A stretch of DNA of 6,557 nucleotides, taken from Pseudomonadota bacterium (GTDB taxonomy: Bacteria; Pseudomonadota; Gammaproteobacteria; Acidithiobacillales; Acidithiobacillaceae). The stretch spans positions 1 to 6,557 of the forward strand of contig JAKBXD010000105.1 in assembly GCA_021840785.1 (NCBI GenBank), written 5' to 3'. Position numbers and translations under genes: made by a program. The notes under the pieces are model-generated. The model was given only the letters and a program-made list of their open reading frames with translations, searched no databases and was not told where the DNA came from. Shown piece after piece: positions 1 through 6,240 of the stretch; the first letter of the stretch is position 1, and each line of letters begins with the position of its first letter.

Positions 1-236
1 TTGTGGCAGGTATTGCCACTATGCCGTATCGTCGCTTCTTTGGCTTCAATCTGATGGGCGCTTTCCTGTGGGTGGGGGGCTTGCTGGGTGCCGGTTATTT
101 CCTCGGGCGTTTTCCCTGGGTTAAAAGTCACCTGAATATAGTGATCGTCGCCATCATTGTGATTTCGCTGGTTCCCGCGGCGCTGGCTTGGCTGCAACAG
201 CGTTTGCAGCCTTCCGAGCATCCTTCCTCCCGCTAG
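1..236 (+). CDS. DedA-family inner-membrane protein, C-terminal fragment
   Basis: This is the last 78 or so codons of a gene that begins left of the window. The reading frame is open to the left edge and ends at TAG 234-236. The visible protein has the MPYRRFFGFNLMGAFLWV stretch followed by GYFLGRFPWVKSH and a hydrophobic run (NIVIVAIIVISLVPAALAW), then a short polar tail. The 'YRRF..N..GA.LWV...GY.LG..PWV' pattern is characteristic of DedA (SNARE-associated/VTT) proteins such as YqjA and YghB. These are polytopic inner-membrane proteins linked to membrane homeostasis and proton-dependent or lipid transport. The GTG at position 3 is not the true start, since it lies in the middle of the conserved domain. 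The gene converges on the minus-strand amidotransferase gene and overlaps it by 83 bases. The family call is firm; the substrate cannot be told from this fragment. Confidence 0.85.
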   Translation, partial: VAGIATMPYRRFFGFNLMGAFLWVGGLLGAGYFLGRFPWVKSHLNIVIVAIIVISLVPAALAWLQQRLQPSEHPSSR

Positions 237-978
237 GCCTTTTTGTCTCGCCGTGTGCTGTTGCGCGTGCCATGCGCCGGGTAGCGCGCTGTACCAGCCA
301 GTTAAACAGGGCCTGCTGGTGCGGGTCACCGGCGGCTGTATGTTCCGGGTGCCATTGGACGGCGAAGATGTCCGGATTGCCGGGCATATCCACTGCTTCA
401 ATGATGCCATCCTCGGCAATAGCGTTGATGCGTAGTGTGGGGGCCATATTCGCGATGGCCTGGTGATGCCAGGAGGATATCTCCAGAGTATCTCGCCCGA
501 CGATGCCCCCCAGCAACGTGTCCGGCAAGACAATGACCTCATGCATGATGGGATTATGTTCAGCATTGCGGTGGCAGATGCGGGTGCCAATACTTTTGGG
601 CAGGTCCTGGAGAAGGTCGCCGCCCAATGCGACATTAATAATTTGCAGGCCGCGGCAAATGCCGAGCATCGGGATACGCCGGGCGATGGCCTCTTGCGCC
701 AAAGCAATCTCAGCGGTGTCGCGGTCTGGGTGCACGGCATGGATGCTGTCGTCGCATGCTGCGCCATAAAAATCGGGAGAGATGTCGCCGCCGCCAGTGA
801 GCACCAAGGCATCACAGCGCGATAAAATGATGCGGGCTTCGGGGCACTGGGGTAGGAAGACGATGGGTAACCCGCCCGCCCGACAGACGGCGGCGGCATA
901 CTGCGGGGCGAGAGAAAAGGCTTTGCCGTTGTGCTCGTATGCGCTCAGAGCGATGACGGGAGGCTGCGGGTCACTCAT
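154..978 (-). CDS. PuuD-like class I glutamine amidotransferase (peptidase C26, gamma-glutamyl-GABA hydrolase family)
   Basis: The 274-residue protein is a cytoplasmic class I glutamine amidotransferase-like hydrolase. Visible landmarks are TGGGDI (61-66), the nucleophile elbow GICRGLQ with Cys108, and QWHPE with His210 and Glu212, giving a complete Cys-His-Glu triad. The fold and the SSWHHQAI segment (168-175) fit the peptidase C26/PuuD family, whose best-known member cleaves gamma-glutamyl-GABA to glutamate and GABA in putrescine breakdown. The exact substrate is inferred. The ATG at 978-976 has a GGGAG ribosome site (991-987) 8 nt upstream and overlaps the end of the preceding amidase gene by 8 nt, so translation is probably coupled. 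The domain ends near residue 232. The remaining 42 residues are rich in Ala, Lys and Arg, and the last 27 or so are encoded opposite the end of the dedA gene, so this tail is probably disordered and lineage-specific. Confidence 0.85.
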   Translation of the reverse strand: MSDPQPPVIALSAYEHNGKAFSLAPQYAAAVCRAGGLPIVFLPQCPEARIILSRCDALVLTGGGDISPDFYGAACDDSIHAVHPDRDTAEIALAQEAIARRIPMLGICRGLQIINVALGGDLLQDLPKSIGTRICHRNAEHNPIMHEVIVLPDTLLGGIVGRDTLEISSWHHQAIANMAPTLRINAIAEDGIIEAVDMPGNPDIFAVQWHPEHTAAGDPHQQALFNWLVQRATRRMARATAHGETKRPSGRKDARKAANAVAAKPAPREPAKSQ

Positions 979-1843
979 GGCGCGGACTCCCGTCCAGGGT
1001 CAGGATAGGCGCATAGAGTTCAGGACGGCGATCACGGAAGAGGCCCCACTCCAGCCGCTGTGCGGCGAGGGCTTGCAGATCGAGATCGGCGTAGAGGATG
1101 GTCTCCTCCTGCTCGGCGTGGACTATAAGCGCGCCGGTAGCATCGCTGATGAAAGATCCGCCATAGAAGGTGATCTCGCTTTCCTGGCCGATTTCTCGGC
1201 CCACCCGGTTGGCAGCCACCACGGGGACCAGATTGGCAGCAGCGTGGCCCTGCATAACTCTGGTCCAGTGCCCGCGGCTGTTGATTTCCGGAGCCTGGGG
1301 TTCAGAGCCGATGGCGGTTGGATAGAACAGGATTTCTGCGCCTTGCAGCGCCATCACCCGCGCCGCTTCCGGGAACCATTGGTCCCAGCAGATGGCGACG
1401 CCGAGGCGTCCGTAACGGCTGTCAAACACACGGAATCCCGTATCACCCGGACTGAAATAGAATTTTTCCTGATAACCGGGGCCATCCGGAATGTGTGCCT
1501 TGCGGTAGAGCCCCAGATCACTACCGTCGGCGTCAAAAACCACAAGACTGTTGAAGAAGGCGTTATTGGCGCGCTCAAAAAAGCTGACCGGGAGCACGAC
1601 CTCGCGCTCCCGCGCCAGCTTTTGCATGGCGAGCAGGGCGGGGTGGCTCTCGCGGGACTGCGCCAGGGTCAGGAAGTCGGGATTCTGATCTTTGCAGAAG
1701 TATGGCGTGCTGAAAAGTTCCTGGAGGAGAATGATCTGGGCACCCGCGTCCGCCGCCGAGGTTACTTGGTGCAACGCCTTGGCGATATTGTCGGTCTCGT
1801 CTTCCCCTACGGCCATCTGAATGGCTGCTACTTTTACCCGCAT
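971..1843 (-). CDS. aguB: N-carbamoylputrescine amidase-like carbon-nitrogen hydrolase (nitrilase superfamily)
   Basis: The 290-residue protein is a full-length nitrilase-superfamily hydrolase. The catalytic Glu-Lys-Cys triad is visible as Glu42 (LLQELFSTPYF), Lys115 (YRKAHIPDGPGY) and Cys152 (ICWDQWFPEAAR). The long stretch from IPDGPGYQEKFYFSPGDTGF through ICWDQWFPEAARVMALQGAEILFYPTAIGSEP (residues 118-182), followed by RVMQGHAAANLVPVVAANR, is typical of N-carbamoylputrescine amidase. That enzyme converts N-carbamoylputrescine to putrescine, CO2 and ammonia, the last step of the agmatine route. No agmatine deiminase gene (aguA) is in the window, so the physiological substrate is inferred. 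The ATG at 1843-1841 has a GAGGTGG ribosome site (1853-1847) just upstream. The gene lies 103 nt downstream of feoC and overlaps the next gene by 8 nt. It may be read from the feo promoter, because I see no terminator or strong promoter in the gap. Confidence 0.85.
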   Translation of the reverse strand: MRVKVAAIQMAVGEDETDNIAKALHQVTSAADAGAQIILLQELFSTPYFCKDQNPDFLTLAQSRESHPALLAMQKLAREREVVLPVSFFERANNAFFNSLVVFDADGSDLGLYRKAHIPDGPGYQEKFYFSPGDTGFRVFDSRYGRLGVAICWDQWFPEAARVMALQGAEILFYPTAIGSEPQAPEINSRGHWTRVMQGHAAANLVPVVAANRVGREIGQESEITFYGGSFISDATGALIVHAEQEETILYADLDLQALAAQRLEWGLFRDRRPELYAPILTLDGSPRHE

Positions 1844-1946
1844 CTACCACCTCGTTCGCCATGGTCGATCAAACACCGCCCTGAGTGTCTTTAAGATAAC
1901 ATAATCGAGCGCAACAGCCAGTTGAGAGCATGCGGTCTAATGGGAG
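1844..1946 (-). other. feoC-aguB intergenic gap without clear terminator or promoter
   Basis: This 103-base gap is the only sizeable break inside the minus-strand gene series. Read on the minus strand it contains AT-rich -10-like hexamers (TATGTT, TATCTT), but no -35 with more than about three matches at a 16-18 nt distance. One possible stem (AGACAC pairing with GTGTTT around an 8-nt loop, one G-T pair) is not followed by a T run. I therefore see neither a convincing intrinsic terminator nor a strong promoter. Co-transcription of the amidase genes with feo is the simplest reading, but a weak internal promoter cannot be excluded. Confidence 0.4.
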
Positions 1947-2312
1947 TTATAAAGGGCTATCCTCCTTAATACGATTAAGCTGCACGACATCTGTAATGTT
2001 TCTATCCACATGTGGCAGCGGAGCAAGCGATACGATAGCTATCGCTGCTTTTCCTGCGTTGTCGCGCCAGCGGTAGGCCTGAATGGGGGCCGCGGGGGTA
2101 CTGCTGCAACTGCCGCATCCGCCTGAATCGCAACGAGTGCCACAGTTTTTAGGGGCTCCGACCAGTACCAGTTCTGCCGCGCCTCGGCGCTGCCAGTAGG
2201 TCAGCATATCCTCGACCAGCCTGACAGAAAGCCTTAATTCGGCTGCGATCTGGCTGGCGCTGGCCATACCCTGTCTCTGCAGTAGCTCCCGAACCGCGAA
2301 CAAAGGTTTCAT
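1947..2312 (-). CDS. feoC: FeoC-like winged-helix protein with four cysteines and an extended C-terminus
   Basis: The 121-residue protein begins with MKPLFAVRELLQRQGMASASQIAAELRLSVRLVEDMLTYWQRRG, a small winged-helix segment as in FeoC. Next comes a cysteine-rich loop with Cys57, Cys61, Cys66 and Cys69 (C-x3-C-x4-C-x2-C). FeoC proteins bind FeoB and are known or proposed to carry an oxygen-sensitive Fe-S cluster on such cysteines, affecting FeoB stability or activity. The chosen ATG (2312-2310) overlaps the feoB stop codon as ATGA and has AAGGCGG (2326-2320) 7 nt upstream. The open frame continues upstream to 2531, but that part only shadows feoB. Typical FeoC is about 80 residues; this one has roughly 40 more after the AYRWRD segment (79-84), with no feature I recognise. 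Identity rests on the winged helix, the cysteines and the position after feoB. Confidence 0.82.
   Translation of the reverse strand: MKPLFAVRELLQRQGMASASQIAAELRLSVRLVEDMLTYWQRRGAAELVLVGAPKNCGTRCDSGGCGSCSSTPAAPIQAYRWRDNAGKAAIAIVSLAPLPHVDRNITDVVQLNRIKEDSPL
1965..1979. repeat. Short inverted repeat in the feoC tail
   Basis: Perfect 6-base arms CTTAAT and ATTAAG flank a 3-base centre ACG. It lies within the last codons of feoC. On the minus strand it runs directly into AAGGAGG (1967-1961), a perfect Shine-Dalgarno-like heptamer. No T run follows on either strand, so it is not an intrinsic terminator. It may be chance in this AT-rich stretch. Confidence 0.3.
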
Positions 2313-4660
2313 GCTGACGCCGCCTTCTGGTTCAGAGAGGGCTTCGCTAAGGTGGCCGCGCGTTGCCCATAAAGCCGCAGACCAATGACCAGCAAGGCAA
2401 AAGATGCCAGTACCCCTATGATCCATGCTCCAGAGGATCCCGGATGTTTGGCGAAGGTGCCCGTTTGGTAAATCAGCGTGCTCGCTCCCCAGGCCAGGCT
2501 GGAGCCATACAGCAGGGAGAAGATCATCCAACCCCAGCCGACCTCCCGGCGGAGCGCGCCCATGGTGCTGGCGCAGGGCACGTAAAGCAGCACAAAAACC
2601 AGGTAAGCAAATGCCGAAAGGGCGGTGAAGCTGGTCGCGATCGCCTGGAGGGTGACGCTTTCCGCCCCCGAGGCCTGTTGGGTGGAGGCGGTGGATTCCA
2701 TGGCGGACAGGCCCAAAGGATCGTCCAGCGTGGTAATAAAGGTAATGGTATTGGTGGGGATTGTCTTGAGCGCGCCCCAGAGTTGCCCGGCAATGTCGGG
2801 ATCGCGGTAGGTTGCCATCAGGTCGGCTGCATTCTGCCGCTGATAAACACCATTCAGCGTGCCGATCACGATCTCCTTGGCGGCGGCCCCTGCGATCAGC
2901 CCGGAAATGGCTGGCCAGTTTCCTTGCTGAATCCCCATGGGCGCAAAAATCGGCACCAGCGCACGGCTGCCTTGGGCGAGCAGGGAATGGTCAATGTCGG
3001 TACTGCGCAGCCCGTGATCTGTCCAGCCTATGCCTGGGAGAATGAAGAGCACCACGCCGATGACCGCAATCACCCGGCCTACCCGGAAGGTGAACACCTT
3101 CAGGCGTTGCCAACTCTGCAACACCACGCTCCGGATGCCGGGCAGGCGATAGGGCGGTAGTTCCATGACAAAGGGCAGCGCCTCACCGCGCAAGGCGGTT
3201 TTCCCGAGCAGCCAGGCCGTTAGCAGGGCGACGATGATACCCAGCACATAGAGGGCGAAGACCACCTGTCCACCATTGCTGCGAAAGAACACCACGGCAA
3301 AGGCCATATAAATGGTCAGGCGTGCGGAGCAGGACATGAAGGGTTGTATCAACACGGTCAGGATACGTCCGCGCGGATCTTCGATGATGCGTGATCCCAT
3401 GATGGCGGGTACATTACAGCCGAAACCGATCACCATGGGAACAAGCGCGTTGCCGGGCAGCCCCAGACGACGCATTAGACGATCCATGGCATAGGCGGCG
3501 CGGGCCATGTAACCCGAATCGTCGAGCAAGGCCAGAAAGACGAAAGTCAGGCCAACGGGGGGAATGAAGGAAATCACGAGATTCAGTCCGCCGCCAACGC
3601 CCCCGGCAACGAGAGCGATCAGCCAGGTGGGTAGTCCCGTCTCCAGCAGCACATGGCCGACCCCGTGAATCAGGAGCGCAGCGGAGGCTTGATCGAAGAA
3701 ATCTAAAAAGATATTGCCGCCGCTGAAACTGACGACGAAGATCAGATAGAGCACCAGCAAAAAAACGGGAATACCGAACCAGTCATTCAGTACCACATGA
3801 TCCAGCAGGTCGGTGATCCGCTGGCGCATTCCAGTATATCCGTTACGATGCAGCGCCGTGGCGGCCATTTCCTGCGCCCAGCCGAAACGTTGGTCCATGA
3901 TCAGATCGGCAGGAGTTTCAGCGCTGCCATCCTCCACCTCCGCGATGATTTGTCGCAGGGTATGTTCCATCCCGGAGTCGGCGGGTTCGGCGCTGCCTTC
4001 GAGCAGGCGCAAGGCGTCGAAGCGCCGGCGTACGGGATTGCTGTCCGGCAGCAAGGCGGTCAGGACACCCAATGCCCGTTCTATCAACAGGCCATGGGGA
4101 GGCGGAGTACCGTGGGGTGCTTGCCTAAGTGCCTGCGTCAGGCTGTCCAACAGGTTACCGCGTCCCTTGCCCCTGCGGGCGACCATGGATACCACCGGTA
4201 GACCTAACGCTGCGGAGAGCTCAGTCGTGAGCACTCCCAGTCCCTGGGCCTCGGCCTCATCAACCATGTTCACTACCAGAACCATCGGGCGACCTGTTTC
4301 CAGCAATTCGGCAGTCAGGGTCAGATGCCGCTCGAGATTGGAGGCGTCGACAATGTTGACGATTAGATCGACCGGTCCGTCGAGCAGGTAATCGCGCGCC
4401 ACGGCTTGATCCTCGCCGCCTCCCCCCAGCAGGCTGTACACACCCGGCAGGTCCACCACGGAGACCTTGCGCCCGTCCAGGCTCATGCTGCCGCTGCGTC
4501 GCTCCACGGTAACGCCTGGCCAGTTGCCTACCTGCTGATGGGTGCCAGTCAGCAGGTTGAACAGAGTGGTTTTACCGCAGTTCGGATTGCCTGCCAGGGC
4601 AATGATCGGTAGTCCCGCTGTGGCTTGAGTTTTCTGGTTTTCTTCGTGACATGCGCTCAT
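2309..4660 (-). CDS. feoB: Ferrous iron permease FeoB (GTP-dependent, inner membrane)
   Basis: The 783-residue protein is a full-length FeoB (E. coli FeoB is 773). The N-terminal G domain shows G1 GNPNCGKTT (24-32), G2 around Thr51 (GVTVE), G3 DLPG (70-73) and G4 NMVD (131-134). The G5 region is SMVARRGKG (158-166). A helical linker follows to about residue 290. The membrane part then has about ten hydrophobic segments, with the conserved gate motifs GFGCNVPAI (412-420, Cys416), FMSCSARL (441-448) and YVPCAST (693-699, Cys696). FeoB moves Fe2+ from periplasm to cytoplasm. The ATG at 4660-4658 is chosen because AGGAG (4672-4668) lies 7 nt upstream and MSACHEENQ leads directly into the G1 motif. 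The frame is open upstream to 4867, but that part shadows feoA. The gene is 10 nt after feoA, and its TGA overlaps the feoC start. Residue 449 is Thr where I recall Pro in E. coli-type sequences (ARLPV). Confidence 0.97.
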   Translation of the reverse strand: MSACHEENQKTQATAGLPIIALAGNPNCGKTTLFNLLTGTHQQVGNWPGVTVERRSGSMSLDGRKVSVVDLPGVYSLLGGGGEDQAVARDYLLDGPVDLIVNIVDASNLERHLTLTAELLETGRPMVLVVNMVDEAEAQGLGVLTTELSAALGLPVVSMVARRGKGRGNLLDSLTQALRQAPHGTPPPHGLLIERALGVLTALLPDSNPVRRRFDALRLLEGSAEPADSGMEHTLRQIIAEVEDGSAETPADLIMDQRFGWAQEMAATALHRNGYTGMRQRITDLLDHVVLNDWFGIPVFLLVLYLIFVVSFSGGNIFLDFFDQASAALLIHGVGHVLLETGLPTWLIALVAGGVGGGLNLVISFIPPVGLTFVFLALLDDSGYMARAAYAMDRLMRRLGLPGNALVPMVIGFGCNVPAIMGSRIIEDPRGRILTVLIQPFMSCSARLTIYMAFAVVFFRSNGGQVVFALYVLGIIVALLTAWLLGKTALRGEALPFVMELPPYRLPGIRSVVLQSWQRLKVFTFRVGRVIAVIGVVLFILPGIGWTDHGLRSTDIDHSLLAQGSRALVPIFAPMGIQQGNWPAISGLIAGAAAKEIVIGTLNGVYQRQNAADLMATYRDPDIAGQLWGALKTIPTNTITFITTLDDPLGLSAMESTASTQQASGAESVTLQAIATSFTALSAFAYLVFVLLYVPCASTMGALRREVGWGWMIFSLLYGSSLAWGASTLIYQTGTFAKHPGSSGAWIIGVLASFALLVIGLRLYGQRAATLAKPSLNQKAASA

Positions 4661-4670
4661 GCCTGTTCTC

Positions 4671-4925
4671 CTATATTCCGGGAATCGGCCCCCGGCAAAA
4701 CTCCACCTCAATACGCTGGATGACGCCCCAGCCCAGTGCAAGGCGTGCTCCACCCACCTGCAATACCGCACCGCGCTTGCCCGGACCATGGACCACGCGG
4801 ATATCGGTGCCTCGGCGGATGCCGAGCATGCGCATGCGTTGCTGCATGCCTCTGCCGCCGAGGACATCGCGTACTCTGGCGCTGTCGCCCAGTTTAAGGT
4901 CTCCCACGAACAGGGATGGATTCAC
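4671..4925 (-). CDS. feoA: Ferrous iron transport accessory protein FeoA (SH3-like)
   Basis: The 84-residue protein has the FeoA pattern: an N-terminal L..G..ARV stretch, then GGRGMQQRMRMLGIRRGTDIRVVHGPGKRGAVLQVGGARLALG, ending with a segment containing I..IEV. FeoA is a small cytoplasmic SH3-like protein that works with FeoB in Fe2+ uptake, probably by contacting its G domain. The start is GTG (4925-4923): it has GGAGG (4938-4934) exactly 8 nt upstream, and the first internal ATG (residue 27) would delete part of the domain. The gene starts 17 nt after feoP ends. Its stop codon TAG forms part of the feoB ribosome site, so translation of feoA and feoB is likely coupled. The sequence is basic (many Arg), as is common in the family. 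Confidence 0.93.
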   Translation of the reverse strand: MNPSLFVGDLKLGDSARVRDVLGGRGMQQRMRMLGIRRGTDIRVVHGPGKRGAVLQVGGARLALGWGVIQRIEVEFCRGPIPGI

Positions 4926-4933
4926 TGGCTCGA

Positions 4934-4938
4934 CCTCC
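4934..4938 (-). promoter_or_regulatory. Ribosome binding site deciding the feoA GTG start
   Basis: GGAGG read on the minus strand, 8 nt before the GTG at 4925-4923. It sits in the 17-nt gap between the feoP stop and feoA and supports the non-ATG start. Confidence 0.75.
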
Positions 4939-4942
4939 GCAT

Positions 4943-6199
4943 TCAGAAAAATTCCACATGCAAACGCACCATACCGACGGTCGCATCAGGAAAATAGCCG
5001 TTGGGATGCTGTATATATTGCAGATCAGGCTGCAGATTGAGGTGCCCAGTGAGTTTCGCGACGTAGGTAAGTTCGTAAGCCGTCTCGGCATTGCGGATGG
5101 CTGTGGTTTCCCTGCCAAGGCTCTCTGCCGCTGGATTGGGACGCAGCCAAGTACGCGCCATACCGATGGACAGGCTGTCATCCGGGCGACTGGCGAAGGG
5201 ATGGCCCAGGCGTAGACCCAGTCCCAGATACCAGGGGACTGGATTGATGTCCTGTGGCGCAGCACCCATCTGAACAAAGGCCCCCAGCCGACGTTCTCCC
5301 GGCAGGCTCCAGTTCCCTTCGGCGATGGCATAGACGCCCGAAGTTGTGGGGGAGAGCCCGTAGCGGCCCGGGTCGGACAGCTGGTAATGCCAGGCACCTG
5401 CTTTAAGGATGTACTGACCATAGTTGTCGCTGCTGTCCTCAAGGTCGTCTTCCGCTTCTTTGCCCCAGTGCAGACCGCCTTCCCACAAGGCCATGTAGCC
5501 GCGTTCAAAGGCAGAGACCTGATGCTGAGGATCACCTTGAAACAGTGCGACTTTGCTACTCAGGTGCTCGCCATGGATACCCGCCAGAAGCCCCAGGCCT
5601 GGGTAAGGATAGGTGGCGGTACCAGGGACGTTGACGGTCATGGTCGGTGCCATGCCAAAGGAGCTGTTGATGAGTTGCAAGGCGTTGGCGGTGACATCGA
5701 AGTAATAGTTCACATCCATGTAACCGACACGGGTATTGAGCCAGTCCGTCCAGTGCTGACGGAAGGCGGCGTCGTAAAAACGGACCGCGTCGGGTGCCCA
5801 GATGTTACTGGCCGTCTGGATGTCGCCACTATAGTTCTGCTGAATGGCGCTGTTGTAAATGCCCATCAGGGAGAGGGTGAATTTACCGCCTTTCCACAGA
5901 CCCGCCTTTCCGGTGTCATATCCGGCGCCTATCTGCCCGACGATATTGCCCGCGCTGCCCTGCTTGATGCCGCCGGAAAAATTGGTGGAAACCTCGCTAT
6001 CAAGGTGCCCGGCCCAGGAGAGACCATCGGCAATATAGTTGTAAGTGGGCAAATATTTGGGCGAAATACCGGAGATGTTCAGGATCGGTCCATTTCCGGG
6101 GGATGCGGGCTCATCCACCGCCCAGGCATCGGAGGCGGATCCGAGGATGTTGGCGCAGAAGAGGAGAAGCACAGTAGTGGGGCGGGAAAGCAAAGGCAC
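4943..6199 (-). CDS. feoP: OprB-family outer-membrane porin heading the feo operon (FeoP)
   Basis: The 418-residue protein carries a signal peptide (a hydrophobic stretch from about residue 9, TVLLLFCANILG, with probable cleavage after AWA, residue 27). It ends in Phe-Phe, the usual C-terminal signature of outer-membrane beta-barrels. Segments such as LWKGGKFTLSLMGIYN (101-116), the YSGDIQTASNI region, and the C-terminal TAYELTYVAKLTGHLNLQPDLQYIQHPNG (373-401) match OprB-type porins (carbohydrate-selective porin family). The place in front of feoA, 17 nt away, matches the gene named feoP in Acidithiobacillus, proposed to admit Fe2+ into the periplasm; that role is inferred. A loop at 248-258 is strongly acidic (E248, E250, D251, D252, E254, D255, D258) and could attract cations. 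The start is the GTG at 6199-6197. A weak GGTGG lies only 3 nt upstream, so a TTG two codons later is possible; the signal peptide works with either. Confidence 0.88.
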   Translation of the reverse strand: MPLLSRPTTVLLLFCANILGSASDAWAVDEPASPGNGPILNISGISPKYLPTYNYIADGLSWAGHLDSEVSTNFSGGIKQGSAGNIVGQIGAGYDTGKAGLWKGGKFTLSLMGIYNSAIQQNYSGDIQTASNIWAPDAVRFYDAAFRQHWTDWLNTRVGYMDVNYYFDVTANALQLINSSFGMAPTMTVNVPGTATYPYPGLGLLAGIHGEHLSSKVALFQGDPQHQVSAFERGYMALWEGGLHWGKEAEDDLEDSSDNYGQYILKAGAWHYQLSDPGRYGLSPTTSGVYAIAEGNWSLPGERRLGAFVQMGAAPQDINPVPWYLGLGLRLGHPFASRPDDSLSIGMARTWLRPNPAAESLGRETTAIRNAETAYELTYVAKLTGHLNLQPDLQYIQHPNGYFPDATVGMVRLHVEFF

Positions 6200-6215
6200 G
6201 GGCCACCGTTTAATT

Positions 6216-6240
6216 AATAATAAGAATGATTCGCAATATT
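6216..6240 (-). promoter_or_regulatory. Two overlapping Fur-box-like sites
   Basis: Read on the minus strand, AATATTGCGAATCATTCTT (6240-6222) matches the 19-base Fur consensus GATAATGATAATCATTATC at 13 positions by my hand count, including an unbroken AATCATT core. A second register six bases on, GCGAATCATTCTTATTATT (6234-6216), matches at 12. Overlapping boxes offset by six bases are the usual form of strong Fur operators. The site covers the -10 region and probable start of transcription of feoP, so bound Fe-Fur would block the promoter. The match is seen directly; Fur binding is inferred. Confidence 0.75.

Noticed and set aside
782..1894. A 370-codon plus-strand open frame
   Set aside because: It lies opposite the amidase gene, shows no recognisable domain, and the minus strand carries a complete catalytic triad and family motifs.
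1868..1894. Imperfect stem as an intrinsic terminator after feoC
   Set aside because: Six pairs including a G-T pair, an 8-base loop, and only TTT before mixed sequence.
1889..1911. AT-rich GATAACATAATC stretch as a second Fur box before the amidase gene
   Set aside because: Without inserting a gap it matches only about 7-8 of 19 consensus positions, close to background.
2313..2531. Longer feoC start giving 194 residues
   Set aside because: The upstream part shadows feoB; the ATG overlapping the feoB stop begins the winged-helix domain.
2363..3160. A 265-codon plus-strand open frame
   Set aside because: Antisense shadow of feoB in GC-rich sequence, without recognisable motifs.
4661..4867. 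Longer feoB start giving 852 residues
   Set aside because: The extra N-terminus only shadows feoA in another frame, looks non-protein-like, and the ATG at 4660 has a good ribosome site and leads straight into the G domain.
5387..6217. A 276-codon plus-strand open frame
   Set aside because: It is antisense to feoP and has no family resemblance; the minus-strand porin has a signal peptide and OprB motifs.
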